39,695 bases of DNA from Xanthomonas cannabis pv. cannabis (GCF_000802365.1 NZ_JSZE01000057.1:1-39695); one strand, 5' to 3'; shown: positions 8,594 through 18,221, counted from the stretch's first letter. A program made the numbers and translations. Notes: a model not told the origin generated them from the letters alone.

Positions 8594-9513
8594 TGGATAG
8601 CTACTGCCGCGTTCGCGCACCCGGCCCCGCCCAGCCAGCCGATTGCCCGCCACCCACCACACAGCACGCAGCCCTAGCTGGGCGGCTGGGTGACTCGCGG
8701 CTGCAGACCCTCTACGACCAGGCCACCTGGAGCGAGGGGCCGGCCTGGTGGCAGGCCCAGCGCATCCTGGTATGGAGCGATGTGGTCGGCCGCCGCGTGC
8801 TGGGCTGGCGCGAGGACGGCGCGGTGGATGTGCTGCTGGATGCGACCGCGTTCACCAACGGCAATGCCGTGGATACGCAGCAACGGCTGGTGCATTGCGA
8901 ACACGGGCGCCGCGCCATCACCCGCAGCGACGGCGACGGCCAGGCGCACGTGCTGGTGAGCCGCTTCGAAGGCAAGCGGCTCAATTCGCCGAACGATCTG
9001 ATCGTGGCGCGCGATGGCGCGATCTGGTTCACCGACCCACCCTTCGGCCTGCGCAAGCCCAGCCAGGGCTGCCCGGCCCCGCAGGAACTGGACCATCACG
9101 GCGTCTACCGGCTGCCGCCCGATGGCGGCGCATTGCAATGCATGACCACGCTGGACCACCCCAACGGGCTGGCGTTCTCGCCCGACGAACGCGTGCTGTA
9201 TGTCTCTCAGACCCCCGAAGGCGGCCCGGGCGAGCCGGAGATCACCGCCTTCGACTGGCACGATGGCGCACTGCACAACCAGCGTCGGTTTGCGGTGGTG
9301 CCAGACGGCCTGGCGGACGGCTTCTACGTGGACCGCCACGGTTGGCTATGGAGCAGCTCCGGCGCCGGCGTGTGCATCTTCGACCGCGATGGGCAATGGC
9401 TCGGCCTGGTGCCGACGCCGGCAACGGCCTCCAATTGCACGTTCGATCTGGAACAGCGGCGGCTATTCATTACCGGCGGCAGCGCGCTGTGGTTACTGGA
9501 GCTGCCGCAATAA
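8593..9513 (+). CDS. SMP-30/gluconolactonase-family protein
   Basis: The protein is 306 residues from ATG 8593, which overlaps the previous stop as TGATG. The six-bladed SMP-30 propeller pattern is clear: WSEGPAWWQAQRILVWSDV at the first blade, then FTNGNAVDTQQRLVHCEHG, RLNSPNDLIVARDGAIWFTD, HPNGLAFSPDERVLYVSQT and DGLADGFYVDRHGWLWSS. The Glu in SEGP, the Asn in SPND and the Asn in HPNG match metal-coordinating positions of gluconolactonases. Family members hydrolyse aldonolactones and related lactones; the substrate here is unknown. It is the second gene of a two-gene unit with the cupin and is followed by a hairpin terminator at 9629. Confidence 0.9.
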   Translation: MDSYCRVRAPGPAQPADCPPPTTQHAALAGRLGDSRLQTLYDQATWSEGPAWWQAQRILVWSDVVGRRVLGWREDGAVDVLLDATAFTNGNAVDTQQRLVHCEHGRRAITRSDGDGQAHVLVSRFEGKRLNSPNDLIVARDGAIWFTDPPFGLRKPSQGCPAPQELDHHGVYRLPPDGGALQCMTTLDHPNGLAFSPDERVLYVSQTPEGGPGEPEITAFDWHDGALHNQRRFAVVPDGLADGFYVDRHGWLWSSSGAGVCIFDRDGQWLGLVPTPATASNCTFDLEQRRLFITGGSALWLLELPQ

Positions 9514-9628
9514 GCCATGCACGTCTGGCGATTGCACTGCGCGCGGGCCGCAGCCCCTTGTGGCGTCGCGAGGGCTTGCCGGGTTGGCCACCCGCGGGTC
9601 AGCGCTTGACCCGGCACGTTCAGGCAAT

Positions 9629-9667
9629 AAAAAAGCCCGCTTGCAGCGAACTGCCAGCGGGCTTTGC
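9629..9667. terminator. Rho-independent terminator between convergent genes
   Basis: AAAGCCCGCT (9632-9641) pairs with AGCGGGCTTT (9656-9665); an inner GCAG/CTGC pair closes on a CGAA loop. Read on the minus strand it ends in a run of six or more U, so it mainly terminates the AsmA-like gene that stops at 9799. It could also end the SMP-30 transcript arriving from the plus strand. Confidence 0.85.
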
Positions 9668-9798
9668 TCCCTCCCCCACGTCGGGATGCAGGATCATAGT
9701 GCGCGCCCCGAATCCGACTTGCACGCTGCACTGCAAAACAACACCAGACAGTACAGAACTAGCAGGAATTCCTTCACGCGGTGATGGCGCCGCGGCGG

Positions 9799-12270
9799 TC
9801 ACCGCAGCAGATCGGGCTGGGCCTGATACCACTGCGGGGCGCGCAGCAGATGCCATTCCGGCGTGTCGTTGCGCAGCCCCACTGCCGCACTCAACACACC
9901 CCAGCGCGCGAGCAGGCTGCCGCTGCGCTGGCTGCCCTGCAGGCGCAAACGCGCATCCACCTGGAAGCGATCGTTGCGTGCCTGCAAGCGATCGATCACC
10001 ACGGCCTCGCCTTGCCACTGCGCACGGGCAGTCACTTGTGCCTGCCCAGCATCCACCAGGCGCAACATCCAGTTCGGGATCGAGTGATCGCGTGCGTACA
10101 GCGCCATTAGAAACGCCAGATCGCGCACCTGGATGCGCACGCGTCCATCCACGCCGATCGGCTGCCGCCATTGCATGCGCGTGTTCTCCAACGCGATGCG
10201 CGCCCACCAGCCATCGCGCCGTTGTCCATCGGGGCCGGTGAATCCGACATTGCGCAACTGGATGGTGCTGGCATCGAGACTGAATTGCTCCGCACGCAGA
10301 TCGCCGCGTTGCAGGCGCAGGTCGGCATCCACATCGCCACGCAGCGCCAGCCCGGCAAACTGCAGGCGCGCCGCACGCGCGCCGATGCGCAGGCCGCCCT
10401 TGCCGATGCGGCCACCCGGCTCGATCTGCAGATCGCCGCTGAGCACGCCGCTGCCGCCGTCGAAACGCAATTGCTGCTGCGGCAGATAGCGGTTGTAGGC
10501 ACGCAGGTCCGGCACGCGCGCATTGGCAAAGGTCAGGTGCGCACGCGTGGCATCGCGCAGGGTCGTCAGGTTGCGGACGTCGGCGCGCGTCTGCAGGTCC
10601 AGACGCAGATCGCGCCCTTGCACGAACGGGCGCGCTGGTGACTCGCCATGAGCAATTGAAAACTGCTGCATCTGCAACGCGAGTGCAGGCAGCAGTTGAC
10701 CGTTTGCATCGGCGTCCACACGCAGATCGGCACTGGCTTGCCCGTCGATCGCATGCCCCATCACCCCGACATGCGCGCGCACATGCGGCACCTGCAGGCG
10801 GCTACCGGCACCGAGCTGGCCACGCGCGATGCGCAAATCCGCATCCACCAGGCCATCGCCTTCCAGCATGAGCCAGTCCACATCGGGAAACAGCGCAGGG
10901 ATCCAGCTGAGCGAGGCCAGCTGCCAATGCAGCCGCGCATGCCCGGAGGTGCGCGGCAGCAGGCTACGCATGGATTGCAAGGGCAATTGGCGGCCCTGCA
11001 CGCGCAGGTCCGCATCCAGCGTGAGCCCGGCATCGGCCGGCTCGGGCATCCGGATGCTCAGACGCATGTTGTCGTCCACCTGCAGCTGCGCAGCCAGCTC
11101 GCCCAGCACTGCTGCCGGAGTGCGCGTGCTGTCGTGCAATGGCGCCCGCCAATGCAGCTGGCTACCCGGCTGCAATGCGCCGCGTGTCCAGCGTAGTTCG
11201 CCATCGGCACGTCCCTTGCCGGGGCGCGTGGCAACCGTGTGGCGGCCCTGTGCCGTGCGCGTGACATCCAGCGCCGCAGTGTCGCCATGCACGGCCACCA
11301 ATGCGTCTGTCAGTTGCAACAGCGCAAGCCCGCGCGCCTGATCGGCTGCATGCCGCGCAACGCTGGCTTCGAGCCGCAGCTGACCATTGCGCAGCACTTC
11401 GGTCTCGGCCCAGCGCACCTGCGCCTTGTCGAACGCAGCGCGCGACGGAAACACTTCCAGCGGCCCGCCGCGCAATTGCTTGAACAGGCCAAGCTGCAAC
11501 TGGCCATCGCCCTCGATCTGCAATTGCCGCAGCGACAGCGCGTGCACCTGCTGCGCCTCGATGCGGTCGAATTGCAGGGTCCAGGCAGGCCTGGCCCCTT
11601 GGGTGACGGCTGGCGAACTGCTGGCTGAGGTGGTGGGTGTTGGTGGTGCTGATGCAGTTGCTGCTGGCGCCTTGGCCGATGCCGATGTCGCGACCGGCGT
11701 CGCGCTTGCTGATGGCTCTGCAGCGTGCGACGGGCTCGCAGTCGCGTGCGACGAAGCGGTTGTTGCGGTTGCGGCCAGGGCGCCAGGCTCAGCGGTGCCC
11801 GCCACGGCAGGGCCTGATCTGGGGCCTTGCGCCCTGCCTGCCTGCTGCGCCTGCGACGGCGCGGCCGGCCGCGTGGCACTGGCTGCATCCGGAACGGCGG
11901 TCGTCGCCTGCAGGCCGGCACGCACACCTTGCACCTGCAGGTGTGGCACCAGCAATTGCCGTCTCAGCAGCGGCAGCAGACGGACCTGCCCGCTCATGCG
12001 TCGGGCGCTGACATCCCAGCGGTTGCGCGTGGACTGGCCGTGCAGCGCCACGTCCCAGAGCACGAGCCGCCCCGGCCACCAGGTGACTGCGGGCCCCCAG
12101 TGCATCGCGAACTTGTCCGGCGTGCGATTGAGCGCTGCCGGGCCGAGCGGCGTGTTGAGCAGCAGATTGCCGAGCACCAGGTAGCTGGCATACAACGCGA
12201 TGACCACCAGGATCGGCCAGCGCAATGCGGCGGGCGCTGCGCGCCAACGGGCGCGGACGGGCATCGTCAT
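9799..12270 (-). CDS. Large single-pass envelope protein, AsmA/YdbH-like (downstream paralogue)
   Basis: The protein is 823 residues from ATG 12270, which has AGGAG nine bases upstream. It has a short basic N-terminus, one membrane helix (about residues 17-38, LVVIALYASYLVLGNLLLN) and a long periplasmic region. Repeated beta-rich segments such as RFDGGSGVLSGDLQI suggest an AsmA/TamB/YdbH-type lipid-channel fold; that is inference, not a domain hit. Residues about 130-235 are an Ala/Ser/Thr/Pro-rich low-complexity insert. It is clearly paralogous to the next gene upstream: shared blocks include LLNTPL followed by P-x-KF, FKQLRGGPLEVFPS and the AYNRYLP segment. Probable role: envelope lipid homeostasis. 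Confidence 0.7.
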   Translation of the reverse strand: MTMPVRARWRAAPAALRWPILVVIALYASYLVLGNLLLNTPLGPAALNRTPDKFAMHWGPAVTWWPGRLVLWDVALHGQSTRNRWDVSARRMSGQVRLLPLLRRQLLVPHLQVQGVRAGLQATTAVPDAASATRPAAPSQAQQAGRAQGPRSGPAVAGTAEPGALAATATTASSHATASPSHAAEPSASATPVATSASAKAPAATASAPPTPTTSASSSPAVTQGARPAWTLQFDRIEAQQVHALSLRQLQIEGDGQLQLGLFKQLRGGPLEVFPSRAAFDKAQVRWAETEVLRNGQLRLEASVARHAADQARGLALLQLTDALVAVHGDTAALDVTRTAQGRHTVATRPGKGRADGELRWTRGALQPGSQLHWRAPLHDSTRTPAAVLGELAAQLQVDDNMRLSIRMPEPADAGLTLDADLRVQGRQLPLQSMRSLLPRTSGHARLHWQLASLSWIPALFPDVDWLMLEGDGLVDADLRIARGQLGAGSRLQVPHVRAHVGVMGHAIDGQASADLRVDADANGQLLPALALQMQQFSIAHGESPARPFVQGRDLRLDLQTRADVRNLTTLRDATRAHLTFANARVPDLRAYNRYLPQQQLRFDGGSGVLSGDLQIEPGGRIGKGGLRIGARAARLQFAGLALRGDVDADLRLQRGDLRAEQFSLDASTIQLRNVGFTGPDGQRRDGWWARIALENTRMQWRQPIGVDGRVRIQVRDLAFLMALYARDHSIPNWMLRLVDAGQAQVTARAQWQGEAVVIDRLQARNDRFQVDARLRLQGSQRSGSLLARWGVLSAAVGLRNDTPEWHLLRAPQWYQAQPDLLR

Positions 12271-12603
12271 GACGGCAGGCTCCTGAAGACCGCGCACGCG
12301 GCGCCGCGCAGTGTGCCAAGCCGGCCGTGAGCACGGCGCGCAACCGCCTCGTGCGCCTTATGTGCGTGGTGCGCCTCATGCGCGTGATGTGCTGGGTGTG
12401 CCGATGCTCGATGTGCTGGATGTACCAGCAGGTGCGACTGTCAGCGGGCACGCCTTGCAACGGCGCGCAGAACGTCCGGATCCATCGTCGGCCGACCAGC
12501 GCCTGCAGGGTGCCGGGCGCCATCCCGCGACCCAACACCATGCATCCGCGCACCCTTCTGCATCACTGCAGCGTGGCTTACCCGACGGCGCTCACCGCGC
12601 TTG
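12271..12603. other. Gap between the two paralogues
   Basis: These 333 bases separate two same-strand paralogues. The part near 12340-12430 is built of degenerate TG/GC-rich words (variants of GTGCGCCTCATG and ATGTGCTGGATGT), suggesting slippage or decayed repeats. I see no terminator hairpin, so read-through from the upstream paralogue is possible. No gene is supported. Confidence 0.4.
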
Positions 12604-14793
12604 TCAGCGCGTGCCTGACGTGCGCTTGGACACTGGTGGCAACAAGCCGGGCTGCTTGTCGTACCACTCGCGTGCGCCGGCCAGATGCCATTGCCGCTGC
12701 TTGCCATCGAGCTCGATGCCGGCACCCAGCACGCCCCAGCGCAGATACAGATCGCCGCGGCGCTGGTCATCCTCCAGCGCCAGCCGTGCCCGCAAGGACA
12801 GACGCGCGTTTTCCGCATGAAGGTCGTCCACCGTCAGTTGCTGCTTGCGCCAGCGCACGCGCCCGGTGGCATCCAGTTCGCCCGAATCCAGCAAGCCCAG
12901 CACCCAGCGCGGGTAGTCTGCGCGCTGCGCGAACACTGAGAGCAACGGGGCGATATCGCGCATGCGAATGGCCGCATCGGCGTCCACCTGGAACGGTGCC
13001 TCGGCCTGGATGGTGCCGGCACCGACCTGCAGTTCGCCCCACCAGTTGGCATCGCCACCATCGTCGCCCACGCGCATATTGCGCAGGCGTACCCGCGTAC
13101 CGCTGAGGTCGAAGAACTTGTTCTTGAAATCGGCGCGTTGCAGCCTTGCCTGCAACTGCGCATCGCCACGCATCTGCACGCCAGCCACTGCCAGATGCGC
13201 GCCCTGCCCCCGCAGATTCGCATGCCCGTTGCCAACGTCGCCAGATGCATTGAGCGCCACATCGCCGGTCAGGCTGCCGCTGCCACCGAGCAGGCGCACG
13301 TTGTTGCCGGGCAGATAGCGGTTGTAGACGGTCAGGTCGGGCACACGCGCATCGCTGAAACGCAGCTGCGCCTTGAGCGTCTCACTCAAGCGGGCCAGTT
13401 CGGCATCGCCATGCATCGCCAGCTGCAGATCGCGGCCATCCAGCAAGATCTGTTTCGGCGCGTCGCGCGGCGCCGCCTTGAACGTGGGAATGCTGACGTC
13501 CAGATGCGCCTGCGGCGTGGCGGCATCGTCGATGCGCCCGTGCGCCTTGGCGATGCCTGCCAGGCGCGTATCGAACACCTGCGCCACGGCCTCGACACGC
13601 GGGATGTCCAGGGTGCTGCCACTGGTCAGCCGGCCCTGCGCAAGACGCAGATCCGCTTCGACCAGACCACCGCCTTGCAGCTGAAACCACGGCTTGCGCA
13701 CGAACAGCTCGGCGATCCAGTTCAAGGATTCGAACTTCCAGCGCCCGCGCACCTGCCCCGACAGACGCGGCAACACCTGCGCGGGTTGCTCGAACGGAAT
13801 GCTGCGCCCGGCGATCCGTAGATCGGCCTGCAGTTCGCTACCGGTCGTGTCGTCGCGCGGCAGCCGTGCCTGCACGCGGATGTCGCGCGCCACATCCAGC
13901 TGCAATGCCAGCATGCCGCGGTCGGTGGCACCGACACCGGCCAGCAACGGCAGCCGCCACACCGCGTGGCTGCCCGGCTGCAGGGCACCGCGGTCCAGGG
14001 TGATGTCGGCCTCCACGCGCGCAGCAGACGGCCCGCTGCGGATATCCACGTGCGGCGCACCGGTATCGATCTTCAGCGCCACCGTCGCGGCCTTCAACTG
14101 CAGGCGTGCGTGGGTGATCCCGAGCTTGCGCAGGCCCGGCGCCTGGTCGCGGTAGTGGCGCGGAAACTGGAACTGCGCGTCCACCTCGGCACCGTTGAAC
14201 ACCTGCACACCGTCGTAGCTGACCACCGCATCGCGGAAGCCCGCCTCGGACGGAAACAGCTCCGACGGCCCGCCCTTGAGTTGCTTCAGGAAGCCGACCG
14301 TGCCGTGGCCGTTGCCGGCGATCAGTAGCTTGCCCAGGCGCGCACTGCGGATGCTGTTGCTGGTGATCGCATCGAAGCGCAGCGTCCAGCCGGTATCGCC
14401 GCGCGGCGGCGGCGGGATGGGCGTGTCGGCGGTCTCCACCTCGGCGCTCAGGCCGGTGGCGTGCAGCCACGGCAGACGCACCTCGCGCCGGAACAGCGGC
14501 AGCAGCGCCACGCGCGCATGTGCGCGGTCGGCGTGGAAGACGTACACGGTGCGATTGGCCTGCCCGCGCATGCGCACGTTCCAGGCCATCACCTGGCCCG
14601 GAAACAGCGTCAGCGCCGGGCCGGTCTGCATGGTGAACTTGTGCGGCTGCCGGTTGGTGGTGGCATCGAACAACGGCGTGTTGAGAAACACGTTACCGGC
14701 CAGCAGATACAGCGCGTAAAGCACCAGCAACACGCACACTGCAACACGCCACGGCCGGGGCCAGCGCTGGAAGCGATCGCGAACAGAGGGCAT
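12604..14793 (-). CDS. Large single-pass envelope protein, AsmA/YdbH-like (upstream paralogue)
   Basis: The protein is 729 residues from ATG 14793; a GTG at 14823 would add ten residues. It has the same plan as its neighbour: a cytoplasmic basic start (RDRFQRWPRPWR), one membrane helix (AVCVLLVLYALYLLAGNVFL), then a long periplasmic beta-rich region. Shared family blocks are FLKQLKGGPSELFPSEAGF, GALQPGSHAVWRLPLL, VYNRYLPGNNVRLLGGSGSL and the C-terminal RWVLGLLDSGELDATGRVRW. It lacks the long low-complexity insert of the paralogue, which accounts for most of the length difference. Function is unknown; an AsmA-like role in lipid transport or outer-membrane integrity is an inference from architecture. 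Confidence 0.72.
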   Translation of the reverse strand: MPSVRDRFQRWPRPWRVAVCVLLVLYALYLLAGNVFLNTPLFDATTNRQPHKFTMQTGPALTLFPGQVMAWNVRMRGQANRTVYVFHADRAHARVALLPLFRREVRLPWLHATGLSAEVETADTPIPPPPRGDTGWTLRFDAITSNSIRSARLGKLLIAGNGHGTVGFLKQLKGGPSELFPSEAGFRDAVVSYDGVQVFNGAEVDAQFQFPRHYRDQAPGLRKLGITHARLQLKAATVALKIDTGAPHVDIRSGPSAARVEADITLDRGALQPGSHAVWRLPLLAGVGATDRGMLALQLDVARDIRVQARLPRDDTTGSELQADLRIAGRSIPFEQPAQVLPRLSGQVRGRWKFESLNWIAELFVRKPWFQLQGGGLVEADLRLAQGRLTSGSTLDIPRVEAVAQVFDTRLAGIAKAHGRIDDAATPQAHLDVSIPTFKAAPRDAPKQILLDGRDLQLAMHGDAELARLSETLKAQLRFSDARVPDLTVYNRYLPGNNVRLLGGSGSLTGDVALNASGDVGNGHANLRGQGAHLAVAGVQMRGDAQLQARLQRADFKNKFFDLSGTRVRLRNMRVGDDGGDANWWGELQVGAGTIQAEAPFQVDADAAIRMRDIAPLLSVFAQRADYPRWVLGLLDSGELDATGRVRWRKQQLTVDDLHAENARLSLRARLALEDDQRRGDLYLRWGVLGAGIELDGKQRQWHLAGAREWYDKQPGLLPPVSKRTSGTR

Positions 14794-15040
14794 GGGCGCA
14801 GGCAGGCAGGAATCTGTCGCCACTATCGCGGTTGGGCCGGCGGCGAAGCGTGAACACTGGACGCGACGCGTGCCGGCGGGGTGAGCGGCGCAGCGGATGG
14901 ATGCTCCGCAGCGAGCGGCGCCAGGCGCCGACAGCGGTCGCGCTCGCCGGCACTCCCCCTCCTGAAGCGATTACGGGGACTGCGCCATGCGCTTGGCCAT
15001 TGCACCAAGGTCGCACCCCGGCCGCTGCCTGCAGCGGCGA

Positions 15041-15051
15041 TAATCGCGCTC
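15041..15051 (+). promoter_or_regulatory. Possible -10 element of the CoA-transferase gene
   Basis: The short palindrome GCGATAATCGC contains GATAAT about 28 bases before the ATG at 15077. It resembles the element upstream of the queuosine transporter (GGATAATCC at 4106-4114). No clear -35 is visible, so this is only a candidate. Confidence 0.35.
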
Positions 15052-15076
15052 CCCCTGTTGCCGCCGTGCCTGCCCT

Positions 15077-16591
15077 ATGTCCGACGAACGCATCCTGTAC
15101 GCGCCACTGCGCGACCGACTGGTGTCTGCCGACGCGGCCGCCGCGCTGATCCAGCCTGGCGAAACCGTGGCCATGAGCGGTTTCACCGGCTCCGGCTATC
15201 CCAAGGCCGTGCCGATGGCGCTGGCGCAGCGCATCGAGGCGGCGCACCTGCAGGGCCAACCGTTCCAGATCAAGTTGATGACCGGCGCCTCCACCGCGCC
15301 CGAGCTCGACGGCGCGTTGGCCAAGGCCGATGGCATCGCCATGCGCATGCCATTCCAGTCCGACCCGGACGCTCGCCAGCGCATCAACGCCGGCACGCTG
15401 GATTACATCGACATCCATCTCAGCCACGTGGCCCAGCACGTGTGGTTCGGTTTTTACGGGCAGATCGACACCGCGGTGGTGGAAGTGTCGGGCATCCGCG
15501 CTGATGGCAGCCTGGTGCCGTCCACCTCGATCGGCAACAACAAGACCTGGCTGGACCTGGCCAGCAAGGTCATCGTCGAGGTCAACGATTGGCAGCCGGC
15601 CGGCCTGGACGGCATGCACGACATCTACTACGGCACCGCCCTGCCGCCGCAGCGCAAACCGATCCCGCTGCTGCATGGCGACGACCGCATCGGCGAGCCG
15701 AGCCTGCGCTGCGACCCGGCCAAGATCGTGGCGGTGGTGCGCACGCATGGGCCTGACCGTAACAGCCCGTTTGCCGCGGTCGACGACAACAGCGAACGCA
15801 TTGCCGAGCACCTGATCGCGTTTTTGCGCCATGAAGTGCGCAAGGGCCGGCTGCCGGCCAACCTGCTGCCGCTGCAGTCGGGCGTGGGCAATATCCCCAA
15901 CGCGGTGCTGGCGGGGCTTGCACGCAGCGGCTTCCGCGATCTGGAAGCGTTCACCGAGGTGATCCAGGACGGCATGCTCGCGCTGCTGCGCGATGGCGTG
16001 CTGCGGTATGCCTCCTGCACCGGCTTTGCGCTCAGCCCGGAAGGCAACGAAGAGTTCAAGCGCAATATCGCGTTCTACCGGCAGCGCATCGTCATGCGCA
16101 CGCAGGAGATTTCCAACCATCCGGAGCTGGTGCGCCGGCTCGGCTGCATCGGCATGAACGGCATGATCGAGGCCGACCTGTACGGCAACGTCAATTCCAC
16201 CCACGTGATGGGCAGCCGCATCATGAACGGCATTGGCGGTTCGGGCGATTTTGCGCGCAATGGATTTCTGTCGATCTTCCTGAGCCCCAGCATCGCCAAG
16301 GCCGGCAGCATTTCATCGATCGTGCCGATGGTCAGCCATGTCGATCACACCGAGCACGATGTCTCGGTGATCGTCACCGAGCAGGGCCTGGCCGACCTGC
16401 GCGGCCTGACCCCCAAGCAACGCGCGCGCCAGCTGCTCGATCACTGCGTGCACCCGCGCTATCGCGATGCATTGGAAGACTATGTGGCACGCGCCAACCG
16501 CGACAGCTACGGCAAGCACACCCCGCACCTGTTGCCCGAGGCATTGGCGTGGCACCAGCGCTGGCTGGACAGCGGCGACATGCTGGGCTGA
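15077..16591 (+). CDS. Acetyl-CoA hydrolase/succinyl-CoA:acetate CoA-transferase family protein
   Basis: The protein is 504 residues, matching class I CoA-transferases of the AarC/Ach1 group. Visible family segments are AMSGFTGSGYPKAVPMAL near the N-terminus, LMTGAS, STSIGNNKTWLDLA, LQSGVGNIPNAVLAGL and the catalytic block FTEVIQDGML. The Glu of that block is residue 294 counted from ATG 15077, the same number as the catalytic Glu reported for AarC. Later blocks are IGMNGMIEADLYGNVNSTHV and GIGGSGDFARN. These enzymes transfer CoA between succinyl-CoA and acetate (and are sometimes annotated as hydrolases), linking acetate detoxification to the TCA cycle. The exact acceptor cannot be read from sequence. 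Confidence 0.92.
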   Translation: MSDERILYAPLRDRLVSADAAAALIQPGETVAMSGFTGSGYPKAVPMALAQRIEAAHLQGQPFQIKLMTGASTAPELDGALAKADGIAMRMPFQSDPDARQRINAGTLDYIDIHLSHVAQHVWFGFYGQIDTAVVEVSGIRADGSLVPSTSIGNNKTWLDLASKVIVEVNDWQPAGLDGMHDIYYGTALPPQRKPIPLLHGDDRIGEPSLRCDPAKIVAVVRTHGPDRNSPFAAVDDNSERIAEHLIAFLRHEVRKGRLPANLLPLQSGVGNIPNAVLAGLARSGFRDLEAFTEVIQDGMLALLRDGVLRYASCTGFALSPEGNEEFKRNIAFYRQRIVMRTQEISNHPELVRRLGCIGMNGMIEADLYGNVNSTHVMGSRIMNGIGGSGDFARNGFLSIFLSPSIAKAGSISSIVPMVSHVDHTEHDVSVIVTEQGLADLRGLTPKQRARQLLDHCVHPRYRDALEDYVARANRDSYGKHTPHLLPEALAWHQRWLDSGDMLG

Positions 16592-16964
16592 GAGGTTGCA
16601 CGTCGGTAGACGAGATAACGCGCAGTGCCGTGGGGCCAGAGCCTGTTCGCCACGGAGATCGATGCGGCCGCCTCGACGTGCGCTGCAGTCGTTGGTCTGG
16701 GCAGCGAACAGCGCCACGGCCGCGGCCCGCGCGACGAATGCGGGCGGCGGTCTGACGCCTGCCTGGGCGCCATTGCCTGCGGTGGTGTCGTTGCGGCCGG
16801 TCAGCGCTTTCGACACTTCATGTCCGTCTGCGCTACGCAGCGACATTCGCAGGCCACGCGCGTGGGCGATAACAGCTGCACCCGCTCGCTGGCGGTGCAG
16901 AACGGCGCTCTGGCTCCTGGCTGCCGCAGCGACGGGTCACCAGTGGGTGGTGTCGTTCACCACA
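16592..16964 (+). other. Long non-coding stretch before a strong terminator
   Basis: After the CoA-transferase stop there are 373 bases with no supported reading frame before the terminator at 16965. It may be a long 3' untranslated region or contain an unannotated small RNA gene. No convincing promoter was found by eye. Confidence 0.35.
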
Positions 16965-17000
16965 CCGGGCCGGCTTCCTGCGCCGGCCCGGCGTTTTTTT
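16965..17000 (+). terminator. Strong Rho-independent terminator
   Basis: CCGGGCCGGC (16965-16974) and GCCGGCCCGG (16982-16991) form a perfect 10-bp GC stem with a 7-base loop. It is followed by CG and seven T (16994-17000). The T run is only on the plus strand, so it acts on rightward transcription. The only annotated rightward gene upstream ends 373 bases earlier. Confidence 0.9.
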
Positions 17001-17095
17001 GTCGGGTCTGGTCGCACGGGATTAGAGGGGTAACCCCGCCACGTCGTTCGGCGGCAGCGCACTCCATCAGCATCGGCCCGTCGCCAGCACCCGGC

Positions 17096-18169
17096 TCACG
17101 CAGCCTCGGCAATCCGCCTTGCGCGGCGTGCGCGCACTGCCGTTGCCAGGCGTTCGAGCACCTGCACCGATGCGTCCCAGCCCAGGCAGCCGTCGGTGAT
17201 GCTCTGGCCGTAGGTCAGTGCGCAGCCGGGGACCAGCTCCTGGCGGCCGCCAACCAGGTGGCTCTCCACCATCACCCCGACGATGCGCGTCTCGCCACCT
17301 TCCAGCTGCAGCGCGATGTCGTCGACCACCTTGGGCTGGTTGTCCGGATTCTTGCCGCTGTTGGCGTGGCTGGCATCGATCATCAGCCGCGCCGGCAACC
17401 CCGACTTGTTGAGCACCTGGCTGGCCGCATCCACGCTTGCCGCATCGAAGTTGGGCACCTTGCCGCCACGCAGGATCACGTGGCAGTCCGGATTGCCCGC
17501 CGTTGCCGCCACCGCGGTGTGGCCGTCCTTGGTCACCGCCAGGAAATGATGCGGATGCGAGGCCGCGCCCACGGCGTCCACCGCAATCTTGACGTCGCCG
17601 CCGGTGCCGTTCTTGAAGCCCACCGGGCACGAGAGCCCGGAGGCCATTTCGCGATGCACCTGGCTCTCGGTGGTGCGTGCGCCGATCGCGCCCCAGGCCA
17701 CCAGGTCGGCGATGTATTGCGGCGAAATGATGTCCAGAAATTCCACACCCGCCGGCAGGCCGAGGTTGTTGATATCGCGCAGCAATCCGCGCGCCACCCG
17801 TAACCCCTTGTTGATCTGGAAGCTGCCGTCCATCTCCGGGTCGTTGATCAGCCCTTTCCAGCCGATGGTGGTGCGTGGCTTCTCGAAGTACACCCGCATC
17901 ACGATCTCCAGCGCATCGCCGAACTGGTCGCGTAACGGGCGCAGGCGCTGCGCGTACTCCATGGCCGCCACCGGGTCGTGGATCGAGCATGGCCCGATCA
18001 CCACCGCGAGGCGGTCGTCGCGCCCGTGCAGGATCTCGTGCAGCGCGGCACGCGAGTTGGTCACGGTGTCGGAGGCGCGCTCGTCGCATGGCAGCAGCGA
18101 CAGCAGCTGCGAAGGCGGTGCAAGGGCTTCGATCTTGCGGATACGCAGGTCATCGGTCACAGGCGGCAT
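17096..18169 (-). CDS. aroG: 3-deoxy-7-phosphoheptulonate (DAHP) synthase, class I
   Basis: The protein is 357 residues from ATG 18169. It condenses phosphoenolpyruvate with erythrose 4-phosphate, the first step of aromatic amino acid biosynthesis. Metal and substrate segments of the class I (AroF/G/H) family are all present: VVIGPCSIHDP with the metal Cys, RVYFEKPRTTIGWKGLINDP, VGFKNGTGG, IDASHANSGKNP with the metal His, MVESHLVGGRQ with the metal Glu, and ITDGCLGWD with the metal Asp. The C-terminus (SITDGCLGWD, LATAVRARR) looks more like AroG than AroF or AroH of E. coli, so the symbol is tentative. Expression is probably controlled by the aromatic attenuator just upstream (18222-18360). 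Confidence 0.93.
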   Translation of the reverse strand: MPPVTDDLRIRKIEALAPPSQLLSLLPCDERASDTVTNSRAALHEILHGRDDRLAVVIGPCSIHDPVAAMEYAQRLRPLRDQFGDALEIVMRVYFEKPRTTIGWKGLINDPEMDGSFQINKGLRVARGLLRDINNLGLPAGVEFLDIISPQYIADLVAWGAIGARTTESQVHREMASGLSCPVGFKNGTGGDVKIAVDAVGAASHPHHFLAVTKDGHTAVAATAGNPDCHVILRGGKVPNFDAASVDAASQVLNKSGLPARLMIDASHANSGKNPDNQPKVVDDIALQLEGGETRIVGVMVESHLVGGRQELVPGCALTYGQSITDGCLGWDASVQVLERLATAVRARRARRIAEAA

Positions 18170-18221
18170 AACAGTGTCTCGTTGGGCGGTGTTGCATCGG
18201 GGAGCCAGGCGTTGCGGCAAC

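Noticed and set aside
14693..16204. A 503-codon open frame antisense to the CoA-transferase gene
   Set aside because: No family features, and it overlaps the start of an AsmA-like gene; the plus strand is clearly coding.
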